Below, one piece after another: positions 18,001 to 26,513 of a stretch of DNA of 64,000 nucleotides; within the stretch, counting starts at the first letter, position 1; each line of letters begins with the position of its first letter. The position numbers and the translations under genes were made by a program. Source of the DNA: Planctomycetales bacterium 71-10 (GTDB taxonomy: Bacteria > Planctomycetota > Planctomycetia > Isosphaerales > Isosphaeraceae). The notes below the pieces were generated by a model. The model was not told the DNA's origin and did not search any database. It worked only from the letters and a program-made list of their open reading frames with translations. The stretch spans positions 1 to 64,000 of the forward strand of contig MKTT01000103.1 in NCBI GenBank assembly GCA_001898385.1. The letters are read 5' to 3'.

Positions 18001-18755
18001 ATCACGTCGCGGAACTGGTCGACCTCGCTCATCCGGCCCAGGGCGTCGATCGTGAACTGGGTGCGCTGGCCGTCGACGGCCGGCGACTGGCCGACGGAGC
18101 CGGCGGCCACCTGCATGTTCTGCTCGCGCAGCGCCGCCACGACGTCGCCCGCGTTGAGGCCCCGGACGGCCATCTTGTCGGGGTCGAGCCAGATCCGCAT
18201 GCTGTAGTTGCGCGTCCCCAGCACGCCGACGTCGCTGATCCCCGGCAGCCGCGCCAGCTCCTCGCGCACCTTCATCAGGGCGTAGTTGCTGATGTAGAGC
18301 TGGTCGTAGCGGCCGTCGGGCGAGTAGAGGGCGATCGACAGCAGGATGTCGGGCGAGCGCTTGCGGGTGGTGACGCCGGTCGCCTTGATGACGTCCGGCA
18401 GCATGGGCATGGCCAGGGCCACCCGGTTCTGCACGAGCACCTGGGCCAGGTTCAGGTCGACGCCCTGCCTGAACGTGACGGTGAGCGTGTAGTTGCCGTC
18501 GTTGGTCGACTGCGACGACATGTACATCATGTCGTCCACGCCGTTGACCTTCTGCTCGATGGGCGCGGCGACGGTGTCCGAGACGACCTGCGCGTTGGCC
18601 CCCGGATACTGGCAGGTGACCATCACCGTCGGCGGGGCGATCTGCGGGAACATCGCCACCGGCAGGCTGTAGAGCGACAGCCCGCCGGCCAGCGTGATCA
18701 CGATGGAGATCACCGACGCGAAGATCGGCCGGTCGATGAAGAATCGCGTGAACAA
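15072..18755 (-). CDS. RND efflux permease (AcrB/HAE-1 type), first of two
   Basis: This 1227-residue paralogue of the next permease begins at TTG 18755 (FTRFFIDRPIFASVISIVI). TM4 aspartates are kept (IGIVVDDAIVVVESVEHH), as are GQFFRQFALTIASSTVLS and the large porter loops. It is longer than AcrB by nearly 190 residues. An insertion after the first half (YTALGPRIAPYLERAGADAL to GPLNRLLGGFFAVFNRGF) adds hydrophobic segments, a second insertion near 'GERIPVDEAKGPGAPPAGG' is proline/glycine rich, and the C-terminus ends in an Arg-rich then acidic tail (RRGRRKPEPEPEPDNFDET). It lies 52 bp after the membrane-fusion gene. Two adjacent permeases with one adaptor recall MdtABC, where MdtB and MdtC form one mixed trimer; whether these do is inference. 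Confidence 0.95.
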   Translation of the reverse strand: MFTRFFIDRPIFASVISIVITLAGGLSLYSLPVAMFPQIAPPTVMVTCQYPGANAQVVSDTVAAPIEQKVNGVDDMMYMSSQSTNDGNYTLTVTFRQGVDLNLAQVLVQNRVALAMPMLPDVIKATGVTTRKRSPDILLSIALYSPDGRYDQLYISNYALMKVREELARLPGISDVGVLGTRNYSMRIWLDPDKMAVRGLNAGDVVAALREQNMQVAAGSVGQSPAVDGQRTQFTIDALGRMSEVDQFRDVIVRRTGDGRVIRIRDLGEVEMGARSLDIDSEVNGMPVANMAVFMLPDSNALETADVVRAKIAELRADFPEGLDYMIRYDTTPYIRESIQEVFKTLLDSVVLVALVVLLFLQNWRSALIPLVAVPVGIVGTFAVMLALGFSLNNLTLFGLVLAIGIVVDDAIVVVESVEHHIEHGMTPRAATIQAMSEVSSPVIAVGLVLTAVFVPCAFITGITGQFFRQFALTIASSTVLSTINSLTLSPALAALLLKPREKGQYEAMPRLALAGIGAWLGYTALGPRIAPYLERAGADALHRAAIHDVARDVLQRLGASPEQTADALGAVAGAVLLWAFAGPLNRLLGGFFAVFNRGFVATSNLYSRLVGGLLRVFVLVFAVYGGLLFLTYDTFVKTPRGFVPSQDMGYMLANIQLPDSASLERTRAALRKIAALAKEEPGVASTVAISGQSLLLSAFGSNFGTMFITLEPFSKRQSDDLYYDVIMNKLRGKLSAAVPEANIALLGPPPIRGAGRAGGWMLMVEDRGDMGPAALQREVERLVASANVGPTNGGIDVDGERIPVDEAKGPGAPPAGGPSGWLKALLPSGQDGRRPAVDGLTSVFRANVPQIFLDVDRDACLVKGLSLRDVFQTLQAYLGSLYVNDFNLFGRTWQVVVQAMPRHRDQKEDITRLHVRNDRGTMVPLGAVAQVKEINGPLILTRYNMYPAASINGAAAPGISSGTAIAAMEKFAARELPQAMSVEWTELAYLEQQAGNTALYVFAFSIVMVFLVLAAQFESWSMPLAVILAVPLCMLSAVTGVRNSLALGVRNAGTDINIFTQVGLVVLVGLASKNAILIVQFAKLIHTQQGHSIRESTLEACRLRLRPIIMTSLAFILGVVPLLYAHGAGSEMRKSLGVAVFSGMLGVTLFGIVLTPVFFYVIDSASESRLFSSRRVRLLGGAALDVLTLRLLWRPAWTLTARAAAAARRGRRKPEPEPEPDNFDET

Positions 18756-18807
18756 GGGGTGGTCTCGCCGTTGGCGCGGGGATGGGCCGTGGGGCGGCGC
18801 GGGCGCG

Positions 18808-20082
18808 TCAGTGCGCGGGCTTCGGGGCGGCGTCGGGGCCGGCGGGCTTCGGGGCGGCGTCGGCCTCGGCCTCGAAGGGGCGTGCGGCGACGGGGACGTC
18901 CTTGCGGAGCTTCTGGAGGCCGCCGACGACCACCAGGTCGTCCGCCGCGACGCCCCGCTCGACCTCGCGCCAGCCGTCGACCAGGACGCCGATGCGGCCG
19001 AGGTCGACGAGCGAGTGGGTGTACCTGGGGATCTTCGCCCCCTTGCGGTCGAGCAGCGGCTTGCCCTGCTTGTCCTCGAAGAACGCCGGCTCGCCGCCCT
19101 TCATCGCCCGCTTCAGGACGTAGACCTTCTTCTGGCCCTGGTCCGAGGTCAGGGCCTCCTCCCGGACCATGAGCGCCGGGTGGGGGTCGCCGATGGGGAG
19201 CTTGACCCGGACGAACAGGCCGGGCGTGAACAGGCCCTGCGGGTTGTCCAGCCGGGCGCGGAAGCGGAGGGTGCCGGTGTTGAGGTCGACGCGGTTGTCG
19301 GTGAAGTCGACCTGGCCCTTGTGCTTGAACTCGGGCTCGTCGGAGAGGCCGATCTCGACGGGGACCTGGTGCTCGTCGCGGGCCTGGATCTTCCCCTCCT
19401 GGAGGAGGCGCCGGATCCGCAGCATGGCCGCCTCGTGGACGTCGAAGTAGACGTAGATGGGGTCCTGGCTGACGACGCTGGTCAGCGGCGTGGCGTCGGC
19501 CTGGACGAGGTTGCCCGGGTCGACGAGCCGGCGGCCGAGCCGGCCGGCGATCGGGGACGTGACCCGGGTGAACTGGAGGTCCAGCATCGCCAGGTCGTGC
19601 GCCGCCTTCGCCGTCCCGATCGCCGCGACGGACTCGGCGTGGTCGAAGGCGTAGCGGTCGTACTCCTCGCGGCTGATGGACATGCCGCGGTCGTACAGGA
19701 CCTTGGCCCGCTGGAACTCGTTGTTCAGCCGCTTGGCGTGCGCCTCGGCCTGCTCCAGCGCCGCCTGGGTGCGGTCGACGGCCGCCTGGAAGGGCCGGGC
19801 GTCGATCTGGAACAGGACCGCGTCCTTGTCGACGGACTGGCCGTCCTGGAAGTACACCTGGTTCAGATAGCCCGAGACCCGCGACCTGATCTCGACCGAC
19901 ATGACGGCCTCGGTCCGCCCGGGGAAGGTCTCGAAGTCGAGCACCTCGCGCGTGACCGGCCGGTCGAACAGGACGAGGTCCGGCGGCTTGGCCGCGGGGG
20001 ACGTCGACGACGCGGCGCTCCCGCAGCCCGCCACGGCCCCGCACGCGAGCATCGCCAGCCCGAACAAGGCGTGACGGTCCAT
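18808..20082 (-). CDS. RND membrane-fusion (adaptor) lipoprotein
   Basis: The periplasmic adaptor of the pump, joining the inner-membrane permease to an outer-membrane channel. The 424-residue product has a signal peptide with lipobox AVAGC (Cys20), the half-lipoyl strands (VEIRSRVSGYLNQVYFQDGQ), a coiled-coil hairpin (about 100-160: RTQAALEQAEAHAKRLNNEF), the second lipoyl part (LDLQFTRVTSPIAGRLGRR) and the beta-barrel. The membrane-proximal region holds an unusual charged loop (KGGEPAFFEDKQGKPLLDRK) and a Pro/Ala tail. The ATG at 20082 gives the best signal peptide. An ATG at 20109 overlaps the tetR stop as ATGA and would add nine residues, so coupling is possible. Confidence 0.92.
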   Translation of the reverse strand: MDRHALFGLAMLACGAVAGCGSAASSTSPAAKPPDLVLFDRPVTREVLDFETFPGRTEAVMSVEIRSRVSGYLNQVYFQDGQSVDKDAVLFQIDARPFQAAVDRTQAALEQAEAHAKRLNNEFQRAKVLYDRGMSISREEYDRYAFDHAESVAAIGTAKAAHDLAMLDLQFTRVTSPIAGRLGRRLVDPGNLVQADATPLTSVVSQDPIYVYFDVHEAAMLRIRRLLQEGKIQARDEHQVPVEIGLSDEPEFKHKGQVDFTDNRVDLNTGTLRFRARLDNPQGLFTPGLFVRVKLPIGDPHPALMVREEALTSDQGQKKVYVLKRAMKGGEPAFFEDKQGKPLLDRKGAKIPRYTHSLVDLGRIGVLVDGWREVERGVAADDLVVVGGLQKLRKDVPVAARPFEAEADAAPKPAGPDAAPKPAH

Positions 20083-20105
20083 AGATCCAGGTCCCTTTCC
20101 GATTG

Positions 20106-20813
20106 TCATGCCTTGGTGTCGGGCCGCGAGCCGGCCGGCGGGCCGCACGCCGGGGGCGTCAGGTCGGCCCCCGCGAGCCGGGCCCGCTCGGAATCCGAGA
20201 GGATCCCCCGGAACACGACCTCCAGGATGTCCCGCGCCTGCTCGGCCACGGGCTTCCCCGGCCCGGCGAAATAGTTGGTGAACATCGTGCCGTAGATCAG
20301 GTTCCCGACCACCTCGCTGATCTGCTCCGGCCCCAGGTCCCGGAGCCGGCCGGCCTCCTGCATCTCCGCGTACAGCGCCTGCCACTTCCGGCCCCGCACC
20401 TCCCGATGCTCGATATAGGTCGGCCGGGTCCGGTCCTTGAATTGGGCACGCTCCTGGATCAGCAGTTCGACGTATTCGGGACGCTCGGCGAAGAAGGTCA
20501 GGAAGGCCGTCACGCCCCGGGCGATCCGCTCCACCCCGTCCTCTATACCAGCGATGCCCGCGTCCACCTGGGCCGTCAGCGATCTCATAACCCGGTCGGC
20601 CGCCGCCAGGAACAGGTCTCGCTTGCTCGGGAAATAGCGGTAGATCGTCCCCTTGCCGACCCCCAGCCGATCCGCCAACTCCTGCGTCATGGCGTCCGAA
20701 AACCCATGCTCCGCAAAAAGTTGCGTCGCCGTCGCGAGGATCTCCTCGCGTCGGGCCTCGCAATCGCGGGCCGACCCGCGGCCATTCGTCCGGGTGTGCA
20801 GAGGGGTGTTCAT
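20106..20813 (-). CDS. TetR/AcrR-family repressor of the RND operon
   Basis: This 235-residue regulator has the N-terminal TetR helix-turn-helix at about 21-70 (REEILATATQLFAEHGFSDA, then LADRLGVGKGTIYRYFPSK). A helical ligand-binding domain follows, of the type that senses toxic or lipophilic compounds. It is the first gene of the minus-strand run tetR, adaptor, permease, permease, and overlaps the adaptor start by ATGA if the upstream start is used. A perfect 18-bp palindrome lies 20 bases before its ATG, between promoter and gene, so self-repression of the whole operon is likely. The inducing molecule cannot be told from sequence. Confidence 0.92.
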   Translation of the reverse strand: MNTPLHTRTNGRGSARDCEARREEILATATQLFAEHGFSDAMTQELADRLGVGKGTIYRYFPSKRDLFLAAADRVMRSLTAQVDAGIAGIEDGVERIARGVTAFLTFFAERPEYVELLIQERAQFKDRTRPTYIEHREVRGRKWQALYAEMQEAGRLRDLGPEQISEVVGNLIYGTMFTNYFAGPGKPVAEQARDILEVVFRGILSDSERARLAGADLTPPACGPPAGSRPDTKA

Positions 20814-20832
20814 GGTGAATGAATCTTAATTC

Positions 20833-20850
20833 GGACTGACCGGTCAGTCC
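20833..20850. promoter_or_regulatory. TetR operator palindrome
   Basis: GGACTGACCGGTCAGTCC is a perfect 18-bp palindrome with the ACTGACCGGTCAGT core common to operators of many TetR-family repressors. It begins four bases after the -10 box and so covers the transcription start of the tetR-RND operon. Confidence 0.85.
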
Positions 20851-20854
20851 AGGG

Positions 20855-20882
20855 ATTATCCGGGCTGGATTTGTAAAATCAA
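20855..20882 (-). promoter_or_regulatory. Promoter of the tetR-RND operon
   Basis: On the minus strand TTGATT (20882-20877), 16 bases, GATAAT (20860-20855). Both boxes are near consensus and the region is AT-rich against its surroundings. The operator palindrome lies immediately downstream. Confidence 0.7.
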
Positions 20883-21063
20883 CCTCCAACATTCGGGGTT
20901 GATTTCGCCCCGGGGCGCGTCCATGATGAGGGCGACCGGATCGCGGGCCCCGGCGAGCCGCGACCCGACACGCCCGAGCCCGCCGCGCCCGCGGCCCCGC
21001 CCCGTCGTCGACGCCCGGTCGACCGAGCCCGCCCCGGCCTCCAGCGGAGGAGTGGATTCGACC

Positions 21064-23886
21064 ATGAGGACCCCCAACGCCCGCGGTCGGGCCCTTCGAT
21101 CTCGCGCGACGGTCGGCCTGGCCGCCTGCGCCTTATCCTTCGCCGTCGCGAGGGGCGAGGGGCCCGGGGCCGGCGAGAAGCCCGGCCCCGAGGCCGTGGC
21201 CTTCTTCGAGACGTCGGTCCGGCCGGTGCTGGTCGAGTCGTGCCAGAAGTGCCACGGCCCGGAGAAGCAGAAGGCCGACCTCCGCGTCGACAGCCGCGAG
21301 GCGCTGTTGAAGGGGGGCTCGCTGGGGCCGGCGGTGGTCCCGGGCAAGCCGGAGGAGTCGCCGCTGGTCCAGGCCCTGGCGCACGCCGACGACCAGGACC
21401 TGAAGATGCCCCCCGCGGGCAAGCTCGCCGACCCGGCGGTGCAGGCCCTGACCCGTTGGGTGCAGATGGGCGCGCCGTGGGGCGAGCCGTCGTCGGCCTC
21501 GGCGGCCCCGGCGGTCGAGGACCACTGGGCGTTCCGGCCGCTCCAGCAAGCGCCCGTCCCCGACGTCCGCGATCGGGCGTGGGCGAAGACCCCCATCGAC
21601 GCCCGGATCCTGGCGAAGCTGGAGGCCGAGGGGATGACCCCGTCGCCCCCCGTCGACCGCCGCACGCTCCTGCGGCGCGCGTCGATCGACCTCGTGGGCG
21701 TCCCGCCGACGGCCGCGGAGATCGAGGCGTTCGAAAAGGACGGGTCGCCCGACGCCTTCGCGAAGGTCGTCGACCGCCTGCTGGCCTCGCCCATGTACGG
21801 CGAGCGCTGGGGGCGGCACTGGCTGGACGTGGCCCGCTACGCGGACACCAAGGGGTACGTCTTCCAGGAGGACCGGAAGTATCCCTACGCCTTCACCTAC
21901 CGCGACTACGTCATCGCCGCGTTCAACGAGGACAAGCCGTTCGACCGCTTCGTCGTCGAGCAACTCGCGGCCGACCAGCTGCCGGCCGACGGCGACTCCG
22001 AGAAGCTGGCGGCGATGGGCTTCCTGACGGTCGGCCGGCGGTTCCTCCAGGACCGGAACGAGATCATCGACGACCGGATCGACCTGGTCGGCCGCGGGCT
22101 GCTGGGCCTGACGGTCGCCTGCGCCCGGTGCCACGACCACAAGTTCGACCCGATCCCGACCGAGGACTATTACTCGCTGTACGGCGTCTTCGCCAGCTCG
22201 GTCGAGCCCGCGGAGCTGCCCCGGCTCGACGGCGGCCCGGCGTCGGAGTCGGCCGAGGTGCAGGAGATCGAGAAGCATCTCGCCGAGGCCCGCAAGGTCC
22301 GCGACGACTACAAGGCCGCCCGCCGGGCCGAGGCCGCCGCCGACCTGCAAGCCCGAGGCTCGCTCTACGTCCGCGCGGCCTACGACCTGAACTTCGACCT
22401 CCGCGCCCAGGGCGTGGACGACCGGGCGAAGCGGGACGACCTGGTCCCCCAGCGCGTCCGCCTGGCCGGCCGGCTGTGGAAGTCGCGGGTCGAGTCGGCC
22501 GCCTCGGATTCGCACCCGGTGCTCGCCCCCTGGCGGCTGTTCGCCGCCCTGCCGAAGGACGAGTTCTCGGCGAAGGCCGCCGAGGTCTTCGCGAACCTCG
22601 ACGGCCGCGAGAAGGCCGCGGCCGGGTCGGTCCACCCGCTCGTCCTGGCCGCCCTCCGCGACGCGAAGCCCGTCGACATGGACGGCGTCGCCGCCTGCTA
22701 CTCGGCCCTGCTCGCGGGCGTCGAGGAGCGCCTGAAGGCCGCCGGCGACAGGCGGGACCAGCCGCTGGCCGACCCCCAGTGGGAATCGCTCCGCGCGGCG
22801 TTCCACGGCCCCGAGGGCGTCCTGAGCCCGAAGGGGGCCGACGACCGGCTGCTGGTCGACCGCGCCCAGCGCGCGGAGTTGCAGAAGCTGGAGCAGAAGG
22901 TCGCGGACGTCGACAAGAAGGCCGCCGGAGTGATCCGCCGGGCGATGGTCATGAACGACGCCCCCCAGCCGACCGACCCCCGCGTCTTCATCCGGGGCAA
23001 CCCCGGCCGGCCCGGCAAGGCGATCCCGCGCCAGTTCCTCAAGGTCCTGAGCGGGCCCGACCGCAAGCCGTTCGGGCAGGGGAGCGGCCGGCTGGACCTG
23101 GCCCGCGCCGTCGTGGGGCGGGCCGCCCCGCTGACCGCCCGGGTGATCGTCAACCGCGTCTGGCGCTGGCACTTCGGCGAGGGCCTCGTCGACAGCCCCA
23201 GCGACTTCGGCGTCCGGGCCGACGCGCCGTCGCACCCCGAGTTGCTCGACGACCTCGCCGCCGGGTTCCTCGCCGACGGCTGGTCGATCAAGGGGCTGCA
23301 CCGCCGCATCATGCTGACGAACGCCTACCAGCAGGCGAGCGTCCTCCGTGCCGACTGCGAGGTGAAGGACGCTCGCAACCGCTGGCTCTGGCGGTTCAAC
23401 CGCCAGCGCCTCGACTTCGAGGCCCTGCGCGACTCGATCCTGGCCGTGTCGGGCTCGCTCGACCCGGCGCGGGGCGGGCCGTCGGTGCCGTTCGACGGGG
23501 CGTCGAACCCGCCGCGGCGGACCGTCTACGGCTTCATCGACCGCCAGAACATGGACGGCGTCTACCGCTCGTTCGACTTCGCCGTCCCCGACGCCACCAA
23601 CCCCAAGCGGTTCGTGACCACGGTCCCCCAGCAGGCCCTCTTCCTCATGAACAGCCCGTTCGTCCAGGCCCAGGCCCGCCGCCTGGCCGACGAGGCGGGG
23701 CGCGAGGGGGACGCCGTCGCCGCCGTGTACGAGCGGGTCCTCGGCCGCAAGCCCGACGACCGCGAGCGGGCCCTCGCCCGCGCGTTCGTCGACCGCCCGG
23801 CCGTCGAGGGGGAGCCCGCGACGCCCCCCCTGGCGCAGCTCGCCCAGGTGCTGATGCTCACGAACGAATTCCTGTACGTGGATTGA
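21064..23886 (+). CDS. PSD1 / planctomycete cytochrome c protein (DUF1549-DUF1553)
   Basis: This 940-residue exported protein has a signal peptide (RSRATVGLAACALSFAVARG), then the planctomycete cytochrome C domain with haem site CQKCH (about residue 60) and the VVPGKPEESPLVQAL stretch. DUF1549 follows (about 180-390: RRASIDLVGVPPTAAEIEAF, GERWGRHWLDVARYADTKGY) and includes a second CxxCH, CARCH, near 353. DUF1553 is at the C-terminus (LTARVIVNRVWRWHFGEGLV, HRRIMLTNAYQQAS, RVLGRKPDDRERALA). Such genes are nearly always paired with a DUF1501 gene, as here (20 bp downstream), often in polysaccharide or sulfated-glycan loci. The redox or hydrolytic role is not settled. The ATG at 21064 follows GGAGGAG; the open frame continues 55 codons upstream without a signal peptide. 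Confidence 0.95.
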   Translation: MRTPNARGRALRSRATVGLAACALSFAVARGEGPGAGEKPGPEAVAFFETSVRPVLVESCQKCHGPEKQKADLRVDSREALLKGGSLGPAVVPGKPEESPLVQALAHADDQDLKMPPAGKLADPAVQALTRWVQMGAPWGEPSSASAAPAVEDHWAFRPLQQAPVPDVRDRAWAKTPIDARILAKLEAEGMTPSPPVDRRTLLRRASIDLVGVPPTAAEIEAFEKDGSPDAFAKVVDRLLASPMYGERWGRHWLDVARYADTKGYVFQEDRKYPYAFTYRDYVIAAFNEDKPFDRFVVEQLAADQLPADGDSEKLAAMGFLTVGRRFLQDRNEIIDDRIDLVGRGLLGLTVACARCHDHKFDPIPTEDYYSLYGVFASSVEPAELPRLDGGPASESAEVQEIEKHLAEARKVRDDYKAARRAEAAADLQARGSLYVRAAYDLNFDLRAQGVDDRAKRDDLVPQRVRLAGRLWKSRVESAASDSHPVLAPWRLFAALPKDEFSAKAAEVFANLDGREKAAAGSVHPLVLAALRDAKPVDMDGVAACYSALLAGVEERLKAAGDRRDQPLADPQWESLRAAFHGPEGVLSPKGADDRLLVDRAQRAELQKLEQKVADVDKKAAGVIRRAMVMNDAPQPTDPRVFIRGNPGRPGKAIPRQFLKVLSGPDRKPFGQGSGRLDLARAVVGRAAPLTARVIVNRVWRWHFGEGLVDSPSDFGVRADAPSHPELLDDLAAGFLADGWSIKGLHRRIMLTNAYQQASVLRADCEVKDARNRWLWRFNRQRLDFEALRDSILAVSGSLDPARGGPSVPFDGASNPPRRTVYGFIDRQNMDGVYRSFDFAVPDATNPKRFVTTVPQQALFLMNSPFVQAQARRLADEAGREGDAVAAVYERVLGRKPDDRERALARAFVDRPAVEGEPATPPLAQLAQVLMLTNEFLYVD

Positions 23887-23906
23887 TCGAAGCGAGGAGC
23901 CGACCG

Positions 23907-25376
23907 ATGGCGCACGCCCCCCACCGCCTCGAAGACCGCGTCTCCACCCGCCGCGAGATGCTCTGCCGCTCGGGCGTGGGCTTCGGCTCGCTGGCGCTGG
24001 GCGCCCTGCTGTCGGAGACCGGCTTCCTCGGCCCGGCGGCCCGCGCGGCCGACGCCGCGCCGTCGGCGACCTCGGCGAACCCGCTGCTGCCGCGGTCGGC
24101 GCCGGGCAAGGCGACGGCCAAGCGGGTCGTCCACATCTTCATGAACGGCGGGATGTCGCACGTCGACACCTTCGACCCCAAGCCGGCCCTCACGAAGTAC
24201 CACGGCAAGGAGGTCCCCACCACCCTGCCGACCGAGCGCAAGACCGGCGCGGCGCTGGGCTCGCCGTTCAAGTTCGGCCGGTACGGCGAGTGCGGCCTCG
24301 AAGTCAGCGAGCTGTTCGCGCGCACGGCCCAGATGGCCGACGAGATGTGCGTCGTCCGCTCGATGCACGCCGACGTGCCGAACCACGAGCCGTCGCTCAT
24401 GCTGATGAACTGCGGCGAGTCGCGCCAGGCCCGCCCCAGCCTCGGCTCGTGGGTCCTATACGGGCTCGGCACGGAGAACCAGAACCTCCCCGGCTTCCTC
24501 GTGATGTGCCCCGGCGGCTTCCCCATCGCCGAGTCGCAGAACTGGCAGTCGGCCTTCCTGCCGGGCGTCTACCAGGGGACCTACCTGGACACCAAGAACA
24601 CCGACGTCGAGAAGCTCATCGCCCACATCCGGAACCACGGCGTCGGCCCGAAGGCCCAGCGCGCCCAGCTCGACCTCCTCGCCGAATTGAACCGCGAGCA
24701 CCTGGACCGCCGCCAGCACGAGGCCGACCTGGAGGCCCGCGTCCAGTCGTTCGAGCTGGCCTACCGGATGCAGTCCGAGGCCGCCGACGCCTTCGACGTC
24801 GACCGCGAGCCCCAGCACGTCCGCGACCTCTACGGCCCCGGCGTCCACGCCCGCCAGCTCCTGGCCACGCGACGGCTCCTGGAGCGCGGGGTGCGCTTCG
24901 TCCAGCTCTGGCACGGCGACGGCCAGCCGTGGGACAACCACGACGACCTGGAGACCGGCCACCGCGCCCTCGCCCAGCAGTGCGACCAGGGGATCGCCGC
25001 GTTCCTGTTCGACCTCAAGCAGCGCGGGATGCTCGACGAGACGCTCGTCCTCTGCACCGGCGAGTTCGGCCGCACGCCGACCGTCGAGCTGCCGACCCCG
25101 GGCGCGAACGCCGGCAAGATGAACGGCCGCGACCACAACCACTACGGGTTCACCGCCTGGATGGCCGGCGGCGGCGTGAAGAAGGGCCACGTCCACGGCG
25201 CGACCGACGAGCTGGGCTTCCAGGCCGTCGAGGACAAGGTCCACGTCCACGACCTGCACGCCACGATCCTGCACCTGCTGGGCTTCGACCACGAGAAGTT
25301 CACCTTCCACTACGCCGGCCGCGACTTCCGCCTGACCGACGTCCACGGCAACGTCGTCCGCGACCTCATCGCATGA
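23907..25376 (+). CDS. DUF1501 Tat-exported sulfatase-like protein
   Basis: This 489-residue protein begins with a twin-arginine signal (STRREMLCRSGVGFGSLALG, ending at GPAARAADA), then DUF1501, which belongs to the alkaline-phosphatase/sulfatase superfamily. Visible features are HIFMNGGMSHVDTFDPKP near the start, RSMHADVPNHEPSLMLMNCG, LWHGDGQPWDNHDD, LCTGEFGRTPTVE, GRDHNHYGFTAWMAGGGVKKG and ATILHLLGFDHEKF. These His/Asp clusters fit a metal site. GAGGAG lies eight bases before the ATG. It is the constant partner of the PSD1 cytochrome just upstream. Substrate unknown. Confidence 0.93.
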   Translation: MAHAPHRLEDRVSTRREMLCRSGVGFGSLALGALLSETGFLGPAARAADAAPSATSANPLLPRSAPGKATAKRVVHIFMNGGMSHVDTFDPKPALTKYHGKEVPTTLPTERKTGAALGSPFKFGRYGECGLEVSELFARTAQMADEMCVVRSMHADVPNHEPSLMLMNCGESRQARPSLGSWVLYGLGTENQNLPGFLVMCPGGFPIAESQNWQSAFLPGVYQGTYLDTKNTDVEKLIAHIRNHGVGPKAQRAQLDLLAELNREHLDRRQHEADLEARVQSFELAYRMQSEAADAFDVDREPQHVRDLYGPGVHARQLLATRRLLERGVRFVQLWHGDGQPWDNHDDLETGHRALAQQCDQGIAAFLFDLKQRGMLDETLVLCTGEFGRTPTVELPTPGANAGKMNGRDHNHYGFTAWMAGGGVKKGHVHGATDELGFQAVEDKVHVHDLHATILHLLGFDHEKFTFHYAGRDFRLTDVHGNVVRDLIA

Positions 25377-25459
25377 ACCCTCCCGAAGCGTTCGCCCGTC
25401 CCTCGTCGGCGAGACTCGGCCTCGCTTCCTTCGGCTTCGATTGAAGGAGGAACGTTTCC

Positions 25460-25755
25460 TGTTTTCTGGCGCAAACCCTTGACGTGGAGCATTTTGGGAT
25501 ATCGGCGTCTTGGGTTCGCTCGTCGATTTCGAAGCGTCGATCGATGGCCGTCGCGCCCATCGATCGACGGGGAGTCGACCCAGTCGAAGTGCAAGCGATC
25601 GCGCCTGCGAGGATAGCCGGCCTTGGCGGCGGCTTGGCCCGCATCTGGGGCTTCGATTCGATCGGATTGCCAAGGAGCGGGGGGCTCTTTGGGGATGATC
25701 CGCGACCGTCGCCTCCCGATTTCAGGAATCCTGGCCAGGGCGAAGGTTTTCCCCC
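25460..25755 (+). repeat. Dispersed intergenic element, copy A
   Basis: This part of the 25377-25830 gap carries the ordered anchors CGTCGATTTCGAA (25521), TTGCCAAGGAGCG (about 25667), TCCGCGA (25699-25705), 12 bases, and GATTTCAGGAATC (25718-25730), shared with copy B (46440-46735) and copy C (minus strand, 4170-3890). It lies between two convergent genes and is lower in GC than they are. A run of ten G follows at about 25771-25780. No gene is seen in the gap. Confidence 0.55.
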
Positions 25756-25830
25756 GGCCGTCACGGTCTTGGGGGGGGGGCGTCATGACGGCCTCTCCCT
25801 TCGCGACCTGATGCGCGGCGTGCGGCGGGT

Positions 25831-26367
25831 TCAGACCCGGAGCCGCCCCTCGATGGAATCGTCCAGGGTCTTCCCGAGCGCCGCGCCGGCCAGCATCTTG
25901 ATCCCCGCGACGAGGCCGCCGTGCTTCGTGTCCCAGTAATAGCCCTCCGAGGGGGCGACCTCGATGACGACGATGCGGGGGTCGTCCTCGCCCTCGGTGA
26001 ACCATGTCCGGAGGATCGGCTCCCACAGCTCCTTGATCTTCGCGGGGTCCCGCGAGAGCGCGGCCCGGCCGGTCAGGTGCAGGAAGTCGGAGTTCGGCGA
26101 GCCCTGGAAGGACAGCTCGACGTCGGCGTCCGCGCCGATCTCGGCGACGACGTGGCTGTCGCTCGCGCCCAGGAACCAGAGGCGGCCCCGGTCGTCCACC
26201 TGGCGGACGTTCATCGGCCGGACGCCCCGCGAGCCCGCGACGGGGCGACTCGTGCGGAAGAAGCACGTCTGCGCCCGGCCGACGATCTCGCGGATCTCCG
26301 CGACGGCCTCCTCGCCCCGGAGGTCCTGATGATTCTGCTCGGGCTGGTTGCGATTGATCGAATCCAT
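25831..26367 (-). CDS. Pyridoxamine-phosphate-oxidase-fold protein (general stress 26 type)
   Basis: This 178-residue protein has the split-barrel FMN-binding fold of the general stress protein 26 (COG3871) group. Visible are IREIVGRAQTCFFRTSRPV, the RPMNVRQVDDRGRLWFLGAS strand pair, VELSFQGSPNSDFLHLTGRA, and LWEPILRTWFTEGEDDPRIV ending in YYWDTKHGG. These proteins bind FMN or F420; the true substrate is unknown. GGGAG seven bases before the ATG at 26367 fixes the start. It diverges from the methyltransferase at 26514. Confidence 0.88.
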   Translation of the reverse strand: MDSINRNQPEQNHQDLRGEEAVAEIREIVGRAQTCFFRTSRPVAGSRGVRPMNVRQVDDRGRLWFLGASDSHVVAEIGADADVELSFQGSPNSDFLHLTGRAALSRDPAKIKELWEPILRTWFTEGEDDPRIVVIEVAPSEGYYWDTKHGGLVAGIKMLAGAALGKTLDDSIEGRLRV

Positions 26368-26513
26368 GAGCCTTCTCCCGGCTGGAGGGTCATCTGATCC
26401 GACGGTGGAGATCAGCAAGCGGCGCGCCTTGGGGGGTCGGCCTTCCGCCCCGGGCCCATCCCTGCGACGATCGGGCCGTGGGATTCCTTGAGGGGCCGAG
26501 GGGCGAGGGCGTC

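Noticed and set aside
12887..19172. Very long plus-strand frames (808 and 1408 residues) opposite the RND permeases
   Set aside because: They are antisense shadows rich in H/D/R/Q repeats, while the minus strand encodes full, motif-complete permeases.
25310..26266. 318-residue minus-strand frame overlapping the DUF1501 end and the PPOX gene
   Set aside because: It passes through two real genes in other frames and a repeat; no start signal or domain.
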